This document shows, one piece after another, positions 10,922 to 23,138 of a stretch of DNA of 64,000 nucleotides (its first letter is position 1; the number at the start of each line of letters is the position of its first letter). Origin of the DNA: Anthonomus grandis grandis (taxonomy: Eukaryota; Arthropoda; Insecta; Coleoptera; Curculionidae); NCBI RefSeq assembly GCF_022605725.1, contig NC_065551.1:23560001-23624000 (forward strand), read 5' to 3'. A program made the position numbers and the translations under genes. The notes beneath the pieces are model-generated. The model searched no databases. It was given only the letters and a program-made list of their open reading frames with translations, and was not told the origin of the DNA.

Positions 10922-11799
10922 TGAAAATAATTATTTATCTTAAAATTGTATTTTTATTACGCAATTTGTCTTTCTACATAGGGACAACTTGATTTTTCTT
11001 AGTCTATTTGATTCAGATGGCTTATATAATTTTTTTGATTTAATACTATTATTACTACCCATATCATCTTAAAGTTGATTTTTCTATTTATCTCTAAAAT
11101 GCATTTTGCTTTTTTACGACGGGCATCTATATTCTTGGGTACCTGCTTTACGCCCCGGTTATAAGCATAATTTCATGAAATCCTTTTAGGTCTGAGATGC
11201 GGTATCAGATCAAAAATATGATTTAAGAAAAATTAACTGCATTTCATTTTTCCATGACACATTATTTAATATTCTCCTCAATTTAAAAATCTCCAAAGGA
11301 AAAAAATTGAAAACTGCTTAGTAAAATGAGGTTACTGTCAATTTTCTTTTATCAACCTTCAAATACGGGTTTCACGGCACATTTCAGCCAATAATTCAGC
11401 ATAGACTTGGCAGCGTGTTTTAAATTGACATTAAAAGAATTTATGTGTTTCTTTTTTGTTTTTCATTTCATACATTACTTATAATTTACATTTTCTTCAA
11501 AAAATAACTTTAAAAACCTAAAAAAATACTTTAAATCTATGGACATAAAATGCGTGCGAGTAGAGTACAGTACAGTAATGAGTTAGTACAACACTTAATT
11601 CAAACTCTTAGGGTGTAAAATTATTAAAAGTACCTTATAGGTCTGAAAAGTTTGGGAAAAATTTTCCACTAACTGGAAATTTTAACATATTTTGAAATAT
11701 TTTTCAAAAGCCTGAAAAAGGTGAAAAGTATTTCCAAGCCTTCAGATCCAAACATTCTTAGGTTCAAAAAAAGTTAAATAAATAATGTTCTTCTTCTTC
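10922..11799. other. No gene; AT-rich spacer
   Basis: Nothing recognisable on either strand. A few short polypyrimidine stretches only. Confidence 0.4.
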
Positions 11800-12725
11800 G
11801 AATGCCATATATATTGGAGGTGTTCGTCATATGCTTCTGTCAACTCCAGGATTTCTCATATATTTTTTGTAATTCTCGAAAACTATTTGTCTCCGTTCAT
11901 TGTCTAATATTTTGTAACCACGAAAGCTTTCTTCTTTCTATACCACTTTTTTTTTCTTCGATCTTACCTTGAAGCGCTGGAAATCATAGCATTCTCCTCT
12001 CATAACACATGTCCTATACTGATATTTTTCTTTGTTTTATTACTTCGAAACCCTCACGATCTTATATTTGTGCTCTTTGAAGAACTTCTTTATGTCCTAT
12101 ATCTCTACCCATGATATTCTCAACATTCTTCTCAGACACCACCTCTCGAATGCTTCCAATTTATTTAAGGAATTTGTTTTTCATGTCCAGGTTTATACAC
12201 CATACAAAACAATTGACCAAGCGTAACATTTTAGAGTTTTGTATCTTGGTTTGAAGTTTAGATTTTTGTGAGGAATTTTTTGAGTTTAAGGAAGGTTGCT
12301 CTAGATTGTTCTATTTTACATCTAATATCTTGTTCTGGGTCCCCATTTTGGTTCAACGTACAATATCCCATTTGTACATACATACAACTGTACATCCCAG
12401 ATACTTAAATTGTGTCACTTGCTCACTATTCTTCTCATTTACATGAAATCTGATTTGTGGAACTTACTTGTGGTCTTACTCACGACCATAAACTTCGTTT
12501 CTTTACATTCATTTTCAGGCTTAATCCTGTGCTTACTTCATTTACGTGATTCAATAATTGACGATCTTTTGCATTATCCCCGATTATCACAGTATTATCT
12601 GCGTATCTGATATTGTTGATATGTATCCCGTTTACTTTAACACCTCTAGGGTTATAAAAAACCGACTCAAAAAACACTCTGTCCGAATTGAGATTAAACA
12701 ACATCGATGATAAAACGCAGCCTTA
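11800..12725 (-). pseudogene. RTE-like LINE, reverse transcriptase to 3' end
   Basis: Minus-strand remnant of a non-LTR retrotransposon polymerase, which copies the element RNA into DNA at the target site. From 12725 downward it reads GCVLSSMLFNLNSD, then VKVNGIHINNIRYADNTVII, then VNEVSTGLSLKMNVKK. The catalytic YADD has become YADN (near 12600). Further on, in shifted frames, come FKYLGCTV, an ARATFLKLKKFL-like stretch, a LYGVETWTMK-like block and RRMLRISW, which mark the conserved region after the reverse transcriptase in RTE-type elements. The first stretch is open for 74 codons; frameshifts follow. The upstream endonuclease is missing. Confidence 0.8.
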
Positions 12726-13359
12726 ATTAATCGAATTTTGACCCAATTAAGATACGATATTAGATAATAGTAGAAAAAAAAAATTTAAAATGACTAAAAA
12801 AAGAAAATTAAAATATCGTTAAATGCCTGGAACATTTAAAAACCTATTTGGAAACCTTGAAAAACTCGAATAAATATTTTCAAAACCTAACGGCATACAC
12901 TAAGCTCTTCCAAAAAAACTTAAAGGAAAAAGTGAAAATTCATTTTCAATTACTGAAAATTAGTGAAAGAAATGCGTGGAATAAAGCGAAAAATAACAAT
13001 TTATAAAAGACGTTAAATCGTTGGAACAAAATAACAAATCTCTTTAAAACCCTGGAAAACCAATCACTTTTAGGACCGCAAAATTTACGTTAAATGACTG
13101 GAAGACATAAAAATCGCTTTTAAAGCCTGGAAATTGGCAAGAAGTATGTATTTACGTTTCCTGAAATACCTTAAATACTTGAAAGAAAATAAAGAAAATA
13201 TATTAAAAAATATATATCAAAGAGCAAAACGTGAAATGTTATTTTATATTGATAGAGGGCGCCTAAGTAGTACACATAGAAGTGAGTTTAGAAATGTAGG
13301 GTGGTAAAATTAGCGGAGAATACCTTTGTGGTTTTATGAGTCCTTTCTTTAATTTTATT
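12726..13359. other. No gene; AT-rich spacer
   Basis: No domain found between two pieces of the same LINE family. Short runs such as aaacctgga and aaatgcctgga recur several times at 12820-13150, hinting at an old short-period repeat. Confidence 0.35.
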
Positions 13360-13545
13360 TACCATTCATAAACTATGGCTATATTATCTGCCATCAGGTG
13401 TGTCATCTGCATACCGTATATTGTTCATCCATGTGTCATTGTCTTGGAAGATGTTTTAAGAGTGAATGTTAAACAAAAGTGGCGAAAGGACACATCTCTG
13501 TCTTAAACTTTTGAGGGTTTCCTGTGCCTTTGTCACTTAGTTATT
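13360..13545 (-). pseudogene. Second RTE-like reverse transcriptase scrap
   Basis: Minus strand reads CVLSPLLFNIHS, a stop, then NIFQD and NNIRYADDT. This covers the same reverse transcriptase motifs as the piece at 12480-12725, but with the catalytic YADD intact. It is therefore a second copy of the family rather than a continuation. Only about 60 codons survive and they contain a stop. Confidence 0.65.
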
Positions 13546-13757
13546 AAATGTAACTATTTATAATATAACTATTATGCCTATACGTGGATAAAAAATAAAA
13601 GTAGTAAGTACTCTAATAAAGTCTATTCTATCTTAGCCGATTTTATAAAGAGTCTTAAAATAAAATACACATAAAATGCAGTAGTTTCTTTTAAAATGCC
13701 GTTCCAACGGGTTTTTATCCACTTCAAAGGAATTAAATCTATATTAGTAAAAAACAC

Positions 13758-13954
13758 TTATATTGACCCACTATATTTAGGCATTCCAGATGTTTTGGAA
13801 AAGCTATAAATCTCAAGAGGCGTCAATAAGATAAGTAAGGCCGAATTCAAATCCGGTAAAATTGTCGTGACTAATCTGGAAAAGCCGTCTCCGCTGTTAT
13901 CAATAGCAAACATGTGAGTTCTCCAATAGTGTTGTCCGACCACGTATTTTTGAA
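13758..13954 (-). CDS. Possible terminal exon, unknown product
   Basis: An open frame of 65 codons to a TAA at 13758, starting at a plausible splice acceptor (AAAATTCTCAG, ending at 13955). It includes the stretches KYVVGQHYWRTHMFAIDNSG and LVTTILPDLNSALLILLTPL. There is no ATG at the front; the first Met is about 15 codons in. I do not recognise any domain and cannot exclude a transposon fragment. No matching upstream exon was identified. Confidence 0.2.
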
Positions 13955-14431
13955 CTGAGAATTTTGAGTTTTTGCTTTAAATGATTGTAATAATAAATTA
14001 CATTTTTTAAATTGTTTTTTTTTTCGTAAACTACACTCACTTGGTTCCCTGGCATCCTATCATAATGGTATTTATGGCTTATACGGTACTCTTGGGATAT
14101 ATGGGTCTACGCCTCTACTAGGAATTCATGGAAAAAAAAGATTTTTTTTAAATTCATCTGGGTCTACACTGAAACTTCATCTACTAGAAATAGGGAGAAA
14201 ATCTTAAGAATATTTTAAGTATTACTCGCCTTCTAAGGAGGAATATGTGGATCTTCAATATAACGGGAACATTCTTTGCAAGTACATGGAGTGAAAATCA
14301 ATAAATTTAATATTTTTGACTACTTCATAAATAATGAGTTTAAGAATTTAGTGTAAAAATATCGAAATTATTAATACGTTAAGTAAAAAAAAAGTCATTA
14401 GTGCCCGGACTAAAGCGAGCAATTGTGCACA
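13955..14431. other. No gene; AT-rich spacer
   Basis: No sustained frame or recognisable element. Confidence 0.35.
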
Positions 14432-14511
14432 GTAATACGTCAAAGTGGAATAAAAAATCTGATGCGAGGACGTAATGCGTCAAAGCCAGACAGAAATTCC
14501 GATGCGATGAC
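14432..14511. repeat. Two tandem 40-bp units
   Basis: Units 14432-14471 and 14472-14511 both read gtaat.cgtcaaag...atgcga.gac, with about three quarters of positions equal. The next bases continue as gtcacatgctgatgag, so a third unit does not follow. The block is richer in CpG than its surroundings. Confidence 0.55.
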
Positions 14512-14579
14512 GTCACATGCTGATGAGTCTTGTAGTCCGAGCGTATAAGGATAGAAATGATTCTTTTGTAAATATACAA

Positions 14580-15879
14580 ATGCGTCTTACGTATTTATTA
14601 AAATATATTGAACTTTTAATAATTAAAGGGGTATTTAGTTGATTAAAAAGATAATTATTAATAGTAAACCAGGTAACTTTGACATAGGAAAAACAGCTCT
14701 ATTATAAATAAGCGTTATAAATCATTGACATTATAGAAGATTCTGCCGATAACATGAAACCTTTTTTAGATTAAGGAACACTTTTTTTTAGTGACATATT
14801 TACATTTAAATACCCACATATTAATAAATCCGCAATTAAATAGCAACCACTATTTTGAATGATCAATTCCAACCCTAATTGAAAAAATTGGATCAGAAGC
14901 TTATTAAAAAAATTAAATCATTTCATGAAAATGTTACAGTTTTGCAAAGAGAACTGGAGTGAATATTCGGATCATGAGCTTAAGGTTGCTCACGTGAACG
15001 CTATATCTTTGTTACTAAACTTTGCTTATTTTCAAAATCACCTACGTATAGTAATTATAAAGTCATTGGGCCTAAAATTTTTTTAAAGATAGTAGTACCA
15101 GGTGTTATATATCCAAACCTAAATTCAAATTATCCCGAACATATATTGTCAAATATATGTATATTCATAATATGTATATGTATAGAGGATTTTAATATCA
15201 ACATGACTAAATTCTAATAGTTCTTCGAAAGTTCTAAAAATTAAACAAATTTAGAGTCGATTTTCTCTAGTTTTAACATGTTTTAATTATTTGGAATGTC
15301 TCTGATTAATTTGTTATTTACAAGTAAAGAGAGCATATTAAACGCAGAAATAATGCAGGAGTAGCAGATAACTTTGAAATTTATTCAAAATTTAAATTCG
15401 AAAACATCGATCAAAGATAATTTGGAGAATCATATTTTATATACGCAATGAAATTTTTAACTTGCACGCTCCAATAACGCTATGTGTAATGTAAAAAACG
15501 CTAAAATGACAATTTATGCTTTGCGGATTACAGAGAATATAAAACTTATGGAAACATTAAAAATCCTATAAACAAATAATAAATTTTACTACAGCTACCA
15601 TTAGAATGAAGAGGAAAGTATATTTTATTTCAGAAATCACTCTACAAAGAGAATTGGCAGGAGCTACCTAGATAACAGCTCATAAAATAAAAAAATTATA
15701 TCCTGCTAGAAAATTTAAGTAATCCTTTTCATACAAATGACAACAACTTTTAATCCAGCTTTGCTGTCCATTTATACTTTCTTATATTACATATATTATT
15801 AAACTTCTATTTTCCAGTTGCGTGAAAACAGGCACATGCTATGACTTTGTCTAAGATTAAAAATTCATCCGAGCGTTGT
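14580..15879. other. No gene; AT-rich spacer
   Basis: No coding signal. Includes an AT dinucleotide-rich stretch near 15140-15185. Confidence 0.4.
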
Positions 15880-16340
15880 CATCTACGTTGTCTAAGAATA
15901 CTGCCTTTCAAAAGTACTTGAAAAAACAATTAAAAAATAAATTAGGTCATTTTTACAATAGAATAATATTTTACAGAAACATTTAATCAAGCTTCGTTTG
16001 CTATAGCTGCAAAATGTCTTTACCACAAATAACAGACGATATAATTAAAGCCCTATTTTTCTCGATTTTAGTAAGGTGTTCTATATGCTAACACATTTCA
16101 CATATTGGGTTTGACGTACATGCTTGTTGTTTTAGTAAATCGTTTTTAACTAATAGGATACAGAAAGTAGTGAATAATAATTGAAATTCTGAACTCAGTC
16201 TGATTACTAATCGTGTACATGCATGTCTGCTAAATAGAACATGTGGCACCTGCCTGCTCATGGTTTTAAAAACATTTGCTCCTTACTTGTGTATTAATAT
16301 ATATCACCGTATGTGATTATCTAGTAGGGTTTACAGTAGG
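15880..16340 (+). pseudogene. Jockey/CR1-like LINE reverse transcriptase scrap
   Basis: Plus strand, frames shifting: LSKVLEKTI (the ILPxxSKVLEK block), then FLDFSKVFYMLTH (the SKAFD block with the Asp replaced by Tyr), then GFDVHACCFSKSFLTNRIQKVV (the GI...SYL.NR.QKV block), then SELSLITN. The order and spacing match the finger and palm region of a non-LTR reverse transcriptase. The YADD part is absent, and stops and frameshifts are frequent. Confidence 0.7.
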
Positions 16341-18907
16341 AAAACATTTACATAGGGAAACAGTTTAAAGCAAAATTTATCAAGTAAACAATATTTTTAT
16401 TTAGGTTAGGACTTAAACAATATTCAGTATTTGTGTGTAAAACTAACTAAATGGTTCAACCAAGAAAGTACGATACTAAATTATGTAAATATTGTATTTA
16501 ATTTGTTTGGTAAAACAGTTAAGAAATAAATATAATAACTAACATTTATCACCCGTTATGAAGTTAGTAAATTTGCTAAAAAATATACTAGTTACGTGAG
16601 CTTTTGAATTTCTGTAATTATTTACTGCTTCTATTTTTACCCAGCTGTGCCCCGATAAATTTCCATTTGGAAATGAAAATTGACACTCACGTCTGACAAA
16701 CGGCCTAATTAAAACAAAACAAGCCAAACTTTTTCACTTTTATTGCATAAGTGGATTTAAATATTTTACTGCTAATGGAAAACTGTAATTACTCTGATTA
16801 CTTTAAATATTTTTATGGGTTTGACTCTAAGTTACAGTAAAATCAATTGCTTCTATGAAATCAAATGTCAATACTTGACGTTTGCCATATAAACTTTCTC
16901 TCCAAGGATTTTGCTCCATATATGAATAAATCATATTTATGTTAAACCTAACACAGACAAGGCGACAAAATCCAATTTATTCCTTTATTTACCCTAACAT
17001 TTTCCACGTTTTGTAGGAGCCAATGAGGTTGATAAATAAAAAAAAACTCTTAAAATTTTCTTTCTTGCCTCACAACTTCTCGATTACCCTAAATTCTGAG
17101 AATGATTTGGTAATCTGCGGATCCCTAAGTTCCTATATGCTCAGTTATTTTAGTCCAACTGATGTCTAGTTGTAGATAGTGAGAAGTCACAATGCATTGT
17201 TTTGATGTTTTATTTAGGTTTACTTAGGCTCTAAAATGTCAATTCTCCGAAACTCTAAAAGGCCTTAAAATAGGCCCTAGGCAAAGGCATATTTGCTGAT
17301 ACAATAAAGTTTTGCTCAATTACTAATTAGTTTCAAGCGAAAGAGGCCATTAGTGCATAGTTATTCGAGTACATTCTGGTACATTAATTAGCAAGTCAGT
17401 TAGTTTATAGAGCACTAATTAATGAGAAATATGAAATATGCCAGTTTTACTAATAGCAGATAAATAAATAGTAAAGAAATATCGGAGAAAACGTTATATT
17501 AAAAATAAAAACTACATATGTCATTGGGTTTTTATAATAAAAATGTTTTGTTATTTAATAAGCTCAAATAATACCTAAGTAAAAATATATTTTTACTGAT
17601 TGTGCATTAAATACAATTAATATCATACGAGTTTCAAGCCAACAATATAAATTTTAAAAATATGTTATTACCGCACTCGAGTCTCACCTATACCCATAAG
17701 CTTGAGGGAACTTTGTCAATTTATACAAATTATGAACAGGGTATAGTATCGTAGCTTCACTAAAGCTAGACTGCGCATTGTTCTTCAGAGCTGGGAAAAT
17801 TGAAATTATTGTAATTTTACGTAGTAAAAGATATTTATTATTATATTATTATATTTACTCATTTATTCATGTAAAATAAAAAAAAGAAATTGTTTACATA
17901 TGTCAGGCAATATAAACTTACAAGCTAGAATCATAAAATGATACATACTATACAAGGTACACTTGTTAAAAACATATTAAAATCTAAATTCAATGTACTC
18001 GTCTAATGAATAGAAACAATTACTTATAAAAATGGACTTACCTTTATATAAAATTCACTTAAAGGTAACCGCTTTATTTCAATTTGTACGTGTCTCGTCT
18101 TGTGTAAAGGAGTATCTAATAACTAAATGTTATTTCCATCTATGTTTATATTTATTTTTATGATTAGGTTCAAAATTTTAAAATCTCCCTGAGGCAGTAA
18201 ATTTTATGTTAAACTAGACTCTTATTTCTGAATGATTTTTATGATTCTGAAACCTAACCAGACAATTTGTCTTTATTACCACTGCTAGGATAACTACATA
18301 TCTTAAAACTGACTGACTTTTCATCAGCATTTAAATCATAAAACAATTATATTATGCTCTAGTAATTAATTATCCCTTTTATTAATTTTGATGTTATTAA
18401 TGTTGAGTGAATAAACCATTAAAATCACTATTGAGATGAATATTTTTTAGCAATCTGTTACATATTCTGGATCAGATCAATATATTTAAGATTCAAACTG
18501 TATCAATTTGAAAAAAGCAGTACTTTCAATGGTTTTGTGTTTAATATTACTGCTAAAATAAATATTTTGATACTTCCAGGTAGGGAAGGAAAAAACCTCA
18601 TTTGACTGATATCTGATCAGCAATTTAATTCAAAAATAATACAATTATTATATCCTCTAATCAGCAAATAAACTAATAAAATCACTGTTGAGAGGAATAT
18701 TTTTTATCGATTTCTTATTGATTTTGTATCCATGCAAAAATATTTCTTACCGATTTCAAATTATTAAACCTTTTACGTAATTGTTGAGGTTTAAAATTTA
18801 TATAACCTGACTTCGAGTTGTTAAAGATGTAAAACTATTTTTTTTTAATTGTGCAGATGATAAAATATACCTTAAATTTTCATCCAGCATGTACAAAATT
18901 TTATATA
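16341..18907. other. Long AT-rich stretch without recognisable genes
   Basis: Nothing coding was identified on either strand. A stretch at about 16600-16740 has more mixed composition and could be a conserved non-coding segment. Around 18350-18720 two related blocks (aaaccattaaaatcactattgagatgaatattttttagc and taataaaatcactgttgagaggaatattttttatcg) form a loose direct repeat about 260 bp apart. Confidence 0.35.
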
Positions 18908-21084
18908 CAGGGCGCATCCGTCAAAAAGAAACAAGGCTGATGTTTTATACACTGGCTGGGATTAGGAGTCAAGTGATACCTTATTTTAAAGGTAATTTAA
19001 TTCTCCTTTTAATGCATAATTTTTTTTTAAATTGTATGCAGCCATTTTTAAGAAAATAAAAAAAAGCAATAATTAAAAAAGCGATATCTCTTTATTAAGC
19101 GACTTATTGCTTCTTGAAAAAATTTCAAAACCTGTTAATTTTTATATCGGCGAAGACTTTTGTCCTTTATTTTTAATCGTCCCTTAAATAAAAATGGGGT
19201 TAAACTTCATGACGAGAAACCTCAATTTAATGGTCATCAATTATCTTTTCAATATTTCCAACATCACTCAACATAAAAATAACTGTTTTCTAGATTTTTC
19301 GCTGTTAAAAAATTGTTAATATAAATATTGCAACTTTATCATTTGAAGAAAAAAACAATCCGTACTAGTTTTTTTCTACTGTGGAATGCTGTTTCGTGTT
19401 TACAAATGTGCGTTTTTTTTCTTCTATAGAAATTCATAGTATTTATATTTAGTTTATTTATTTCAATTTAGTATCTAGAAGCGATTCTTAATTTTATTTA
19501 ATTCTAAAATGGTTTATTCAACTGCAGAAAGAGTATCGTTGATTGACCTGAATTACGAAAATGTGCTGATCTTGCAGTTTAGATTATTTAAATGCATCCA
19601 AATAAACCGAAAATACATAATTCAGCCGGTGGCAAAGTTTAGGGAGACAGGATCAGATGCAAACCGAAAACCAATAGCTCCAACTCGATGCATAGTTTAA
19701 AGCAAACCTATGGAAATTGCTATTTTGGGCCACATCAATATGGACCCTAGATTAAGCACCAGGAACTTACCTTTAGTGTGTGGCATATATTATACGAGCA
19801 TTCATAAAATTTGAAAGATACTTAAATATTACCCCTAAAAAGTTCATCTTTTACAACAATTGAACAAAGATGATTTTCGATAGACGTTTGGAATTTTGCG
19901 AGATTATACAATAATAAATAGATATTAATAAATAGATAATCAAAATTTAGTATTTAACATTTGTTTCTCCGATGACTGTTGGTTTTCTCTAAACGAAACT
20001 GTTAACCGTCACAATTGTCGATAATGACGATATTCCACATCTAGTCCATGAGAGTCACCATTAGTATCCTGAGAAATTAAACGTCTCGGCTGGAATTCAT
20101 AGCGATGGTTTAATTGGTCCTTTTTTATCCAAGGAAGCTTAACGGTGAACTAACTGCATCTACAATTACTAGAAGACGCATTAAGTCCTGCATTGACAGA
20201 GACGTTGGAAATTAATAATAATTACATTGTCGAAGAGTTAAGATTTCAAGAAGATGGTACACCTCCTCATTATGCCCTTACTGTTCGATAATACTTAAAT
20301 CGGACGTATTCTAAAGAGGACCAAAACAGTGGCCCACAATATCACCTGACTTAACCTTTTTAGATTTTTTTTTAATTTAGTCACTTAAAAAGCAAGATTT
20401 ATGAAACTCAGCCAGAGTCAATACCTCAATGAATTACGCCAGCATATCGGGCCATTACACCAAAAATGCTTCATGTCCAGGGCCGTTTTGAACAAAATCT
20501 TTATTATTGTTTGGATGCACGAGGAAAACTGTAAATTATAAGAAATACATTAAATTCTGTCTCTTTTTAATTTCCCTATCTTCGTTGATAAATGTAATGA
20601 GAAACGTAGAAAATATTTCTTTATTTTGTTGGTGGATCACAAGTTTAAGCCCATTTTCCTCTAAGATATGAAGCTCACCTCTGCGTGACGTAAGTGACAA
20701 ATTTATTTTCAAAAAAAAGCACAAAGGATTTCTTTGATAAAAAAATTAACGAATTTTAAATTTTTTTCAAGAAGCAATCAATCGTTTAAAAAAGAGAAAT
20801 TGTTTTTTAATTATTCTTTTTTTCCTATTTTCTTAAAATGATGGGTTGAAAAAGATGTAGTAAAAAGAGAATTCAATTACTTCTAAAATAATGTACCACT
20901 TGACTCCCAATCCTATTTAAGATTTTGGGGTCAAAGCTCATCCCCACGAAGGGATTGAAATTGCAAAGCTGATGATATCCACAAAATTTTTCCCCTCAAA
21001 ATAAAAATCGACGGGCCGAGCAATTTTTTTTAATAAGTGGTATATGAAATATCAGCCTTGTTTTCTTTCGATTGGCCCACCTTG
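18908..21084 (+). mobile_element. Mariner-like element with very long inverted repeats
   Basis: Ends read CAGGGCGCATCCGTCAAAAA and, from the right, CAAGGTGGGCCAATCGAAAG, both flanked by TA. The inverted arms run at about 18908-19240 and 20620-21084, with shared blocks acaaggctgat, ggattgggagtcaagtg-like, attgcttcttgaaaaaa and gg.ttaaactt. The right arm has a roughly 100-bp segment with no partner. A plus-strand transposase pseudogene occupies 19509-20540. Confidence 0.85.
19509..20540 (+). pseudogene. Mariner-like transposase, degenerate
   Basis: Starts with MVYSTAERVSLIDLNYENV and KFRETGSDANRKP, matching the N-terminal helix-turn-helix of mariner-type transposases, and stays open for 63 codons. 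Further on, in alternating frames, come EIAILGHINMDPRLSTRNL, DNDDIPHLVHESH (first acidic site, near 20025), LNGEL, RFQEDGTPPHYA (second Asp, near 20255), HLKSKIYETQPESI and a C-terminal RFEQNLYYCLDARGK. The SPDLTPLDFF block is partly lost near 20345. Multiple stops and shifts make it inactive. Confidence 0.85.
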
Positions 21085-21094
21085 TATATTTGCT

Positions 21095-21861
21095 GACATA
21101 AGAAGTGTTACATTCAGAAAGAATAATTTCTTCAACTTAATTTCTTCTCAAGAATGGTAGACTTACATCAAGAATTATAAACGATATCATTTGCAACAAT
21201 TTTTATAGACAGGTAATAAAAAAAAAATTTAATGGTGCAAAGGTCTTCTTCCAATCATATCCCACACATGTTCGATGGGATTTAAATCCGGTGAGCGGGG
21301 TGGCCACGTCAAAACAGTAACGCCTGCTTCTATTGCTATAAAAGGACGTGTCCGCAGCCAGCAGTAGTACCAACCGTGGATGGAATGAAAAAAGTTTAAA
21401 GGCTCGAATGCGACAATAGAGTACTCATAGTAATAGGTCTACCTTCCTGATGCGTTGTCTAAAGCACCTGTATTGATGCTCTGTGGTACGCCTTGGTTGA
21501 CCAGTTGGTCTTTTTCGTGTTCCTGTAACTTCTTCATTGCAGTGCAATTAACAAGTCAGCCAAGGTCGTGATACGACAAACTAACATCTCGATATGCCGT
21601 AACTCTACCCTGTCAAAATCGCTGACATGGTCATAATTTTGATATCTTCAAACTCAACGCATTTAGTTATGTTTAACACTAGTAAATGGATGAGCAATAA
21701 CTAAAAATATCTGTACTAATCAGCTTCCAGAAGCAGCAGAAAATGCAGGTAAACAAAAACAAAAACGTTGTCGATGTTACCATAGGCATGCTTTAAACAA
21801 TCATTAAGTTACCGAAAAACAAATTAAAAAATGATTCCTTCTGGGTGTAACTTCTTATGTC
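21095..21861 (-). mobile_element. Tc1-like element, internally deleted
   Basis: Inverted ends GACATAAGAAGTgTTACA and GACATAAGAAGTTACACCCA lie at about 21095 and 21861 (right end read on the minus strand), with matching subterminal cagaa.gaat. At 767 bp it is about half the usual Tc1 length. It sits in the short gap between two mariner-type ends (21084 and 21872). No clear TA duplication was seen at its borders. Confidence 0.6.
21240..21650 (-). pseudogene. Tc1 transposase fragments
   Basis: Minus strand. Near 21560-21480 it reads TGTRKRPTGQPRRTTEHQ, like the GRPRxTT linker after the Tc1 paired-type DNA-binding domain. Near 21320-21240 it reads TVLTWPPRSPDLNPIEHVWD followed by MIGRR, the block around the last catalytic residue of Tc1 transposases. 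The central part with the first two acidic residues is largely deleted. Confidence 0.75.
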
Positions 21862-21871
21862 GGTGAGTATA

Positions 21872-22250
21872 CAGGATGTTTGATTAATATTGCGACAAAA
21901 TTCAGGAATTCGAATCACAGCAGTATTTACCGCCCCCATGGTCTTCCGACTTAAATCCGCTTGATTTTTTTCTGTGGACCACCTTAAACATTTGCGGAGT
22001 TGCGGAATCGCATTATAGCGTCTTGTGAAATAATTTGACAGACTCCAGAAATTTTCGAACATGTCTGCCACTCAATGCGACGTATACTAGATGCTTATAT
22101 TGATGTTGAAGGTGGTCACTTTGACCAACTTTTGTAATCTTATTAGTATTTCTTAAATTAAGGGTGCATTTCATTTCATCACTCAAAAACTGTATATTTT
22201 ATGAAAAGAATGGAGGAGCAAAACATTTTCATTCTTAAATTGAAAATTTT
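21872..22250 (+). pseudogene. Mariner-like fragment: left end and transposase C-terminus
   Basis: A mariner-type end (TA then CAGGATGTTTGATTAATATT) at 21872 is followed within 60 bp by transposase C-terminal sequence: PWSSDLNPLDFFLW (last catalytic Asp, near 21950), then a shifted-frame RIIASCEII and HVCHSMRRILDAYIDVEGGHFDQLL. Most of the gene is deleted. The right end was not found with confidence; the limit given is approximate. Confidence 0.7.
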
Positions 22251-22576
22251 GAGTTCCGTCAAAAATGCAATAAAATAATAAAAATAATTAAAATTTATTC
22301 GCGAAAACTTTAATCACATATATGCTCTGAAAGAAATAAAGAATTCCAAATGATTTTTTAATAAAAGAAAAAGCAGTGTCGTACCATTTTAAAATAAAAA
22401 TAAAAATTTAAACTGTGTCTAGGAAAAACGGTATGGATGCTAAGAATAGAAAAGAACCAATTTTCAGAAAATTATCTACAGGGGTATCAAATTTACTAAA
22501 AAAGTAAGATTTTATTTCATTTTATCTCTAGCCATTAAGCACTTATGTTGATAGGAACTTTTTTGTTTGATTTCGT
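22251..22576. other. No gene; AT-rich spacer
   Basis: No coding signal. Possibly the rest of the mariner fragment; an end-like acaggggt lies near 22478. Confidence 0.3.
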
Positions 22577-23000
22577 AAAAATAATACCTCAAGGTGAATT
22601 TAAGAATAAATTTAAATTTTAAAATGTCAGAAGTTTAAGAATACATACATCGGTTAAAATCATCCTTTTCAGACTAGTTCATCAGGGTTCAAGTATACTA
22701 CAAGATGTGGCTGTCAAATTCTTCAATAAATTTAAAATGCCTCCAGTTTTTACAATTAAACAAAGTGGATTTGAATTGAAAACTAATGAAACTTATAACC
22801 CTTGTTAAAATTGGTGATACAGAATAAATTAAAAAAATTTGGAAAAGCTCGATAATTATTATGCCTGGAACATACCTGATGGCAAATCTTTTTTTTGTTG
22901 TTGTTCATTGATTCTGACAATGTTTAATTAAGAGTATTATTTGTCGTAGATAACAGATTTGTAAGTTAATATTGTCAAAATTTTAACTAAAATTAAATCC
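22577..23000 (+). repeat. Direct duplication, left (decayed) copy
   Basis: Matches 23139-23562 in the same orientation across its whole length, including the stretch past the stop codon of the right copy. Its equivalent of the 61-codon frame has a TAA at codon 5 and a deletion of about 35 bp in the middle, so it cannot encode that protein. Confidence 0.85.
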
Positions 23001-23138
23001 ATATTTTATTAGTTTAAGACGGTAGAGAGAGAGAGAAAAATATTTTGCAGTTTTTCAGCAAATTGGGATTTTTTTACTAGTTTCCATTGAGAAACACAAA
23101 TTTATACTCCAATTAAACACATGGAATTTAACAATGAA

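Noticed and set aside
14519..14560. Hammerhead ribozyme-like core ctgatgag
   Set aside because: No CGAAA box at the right place, no stem II pairing, and the upstream GTC is too close to form stem I.
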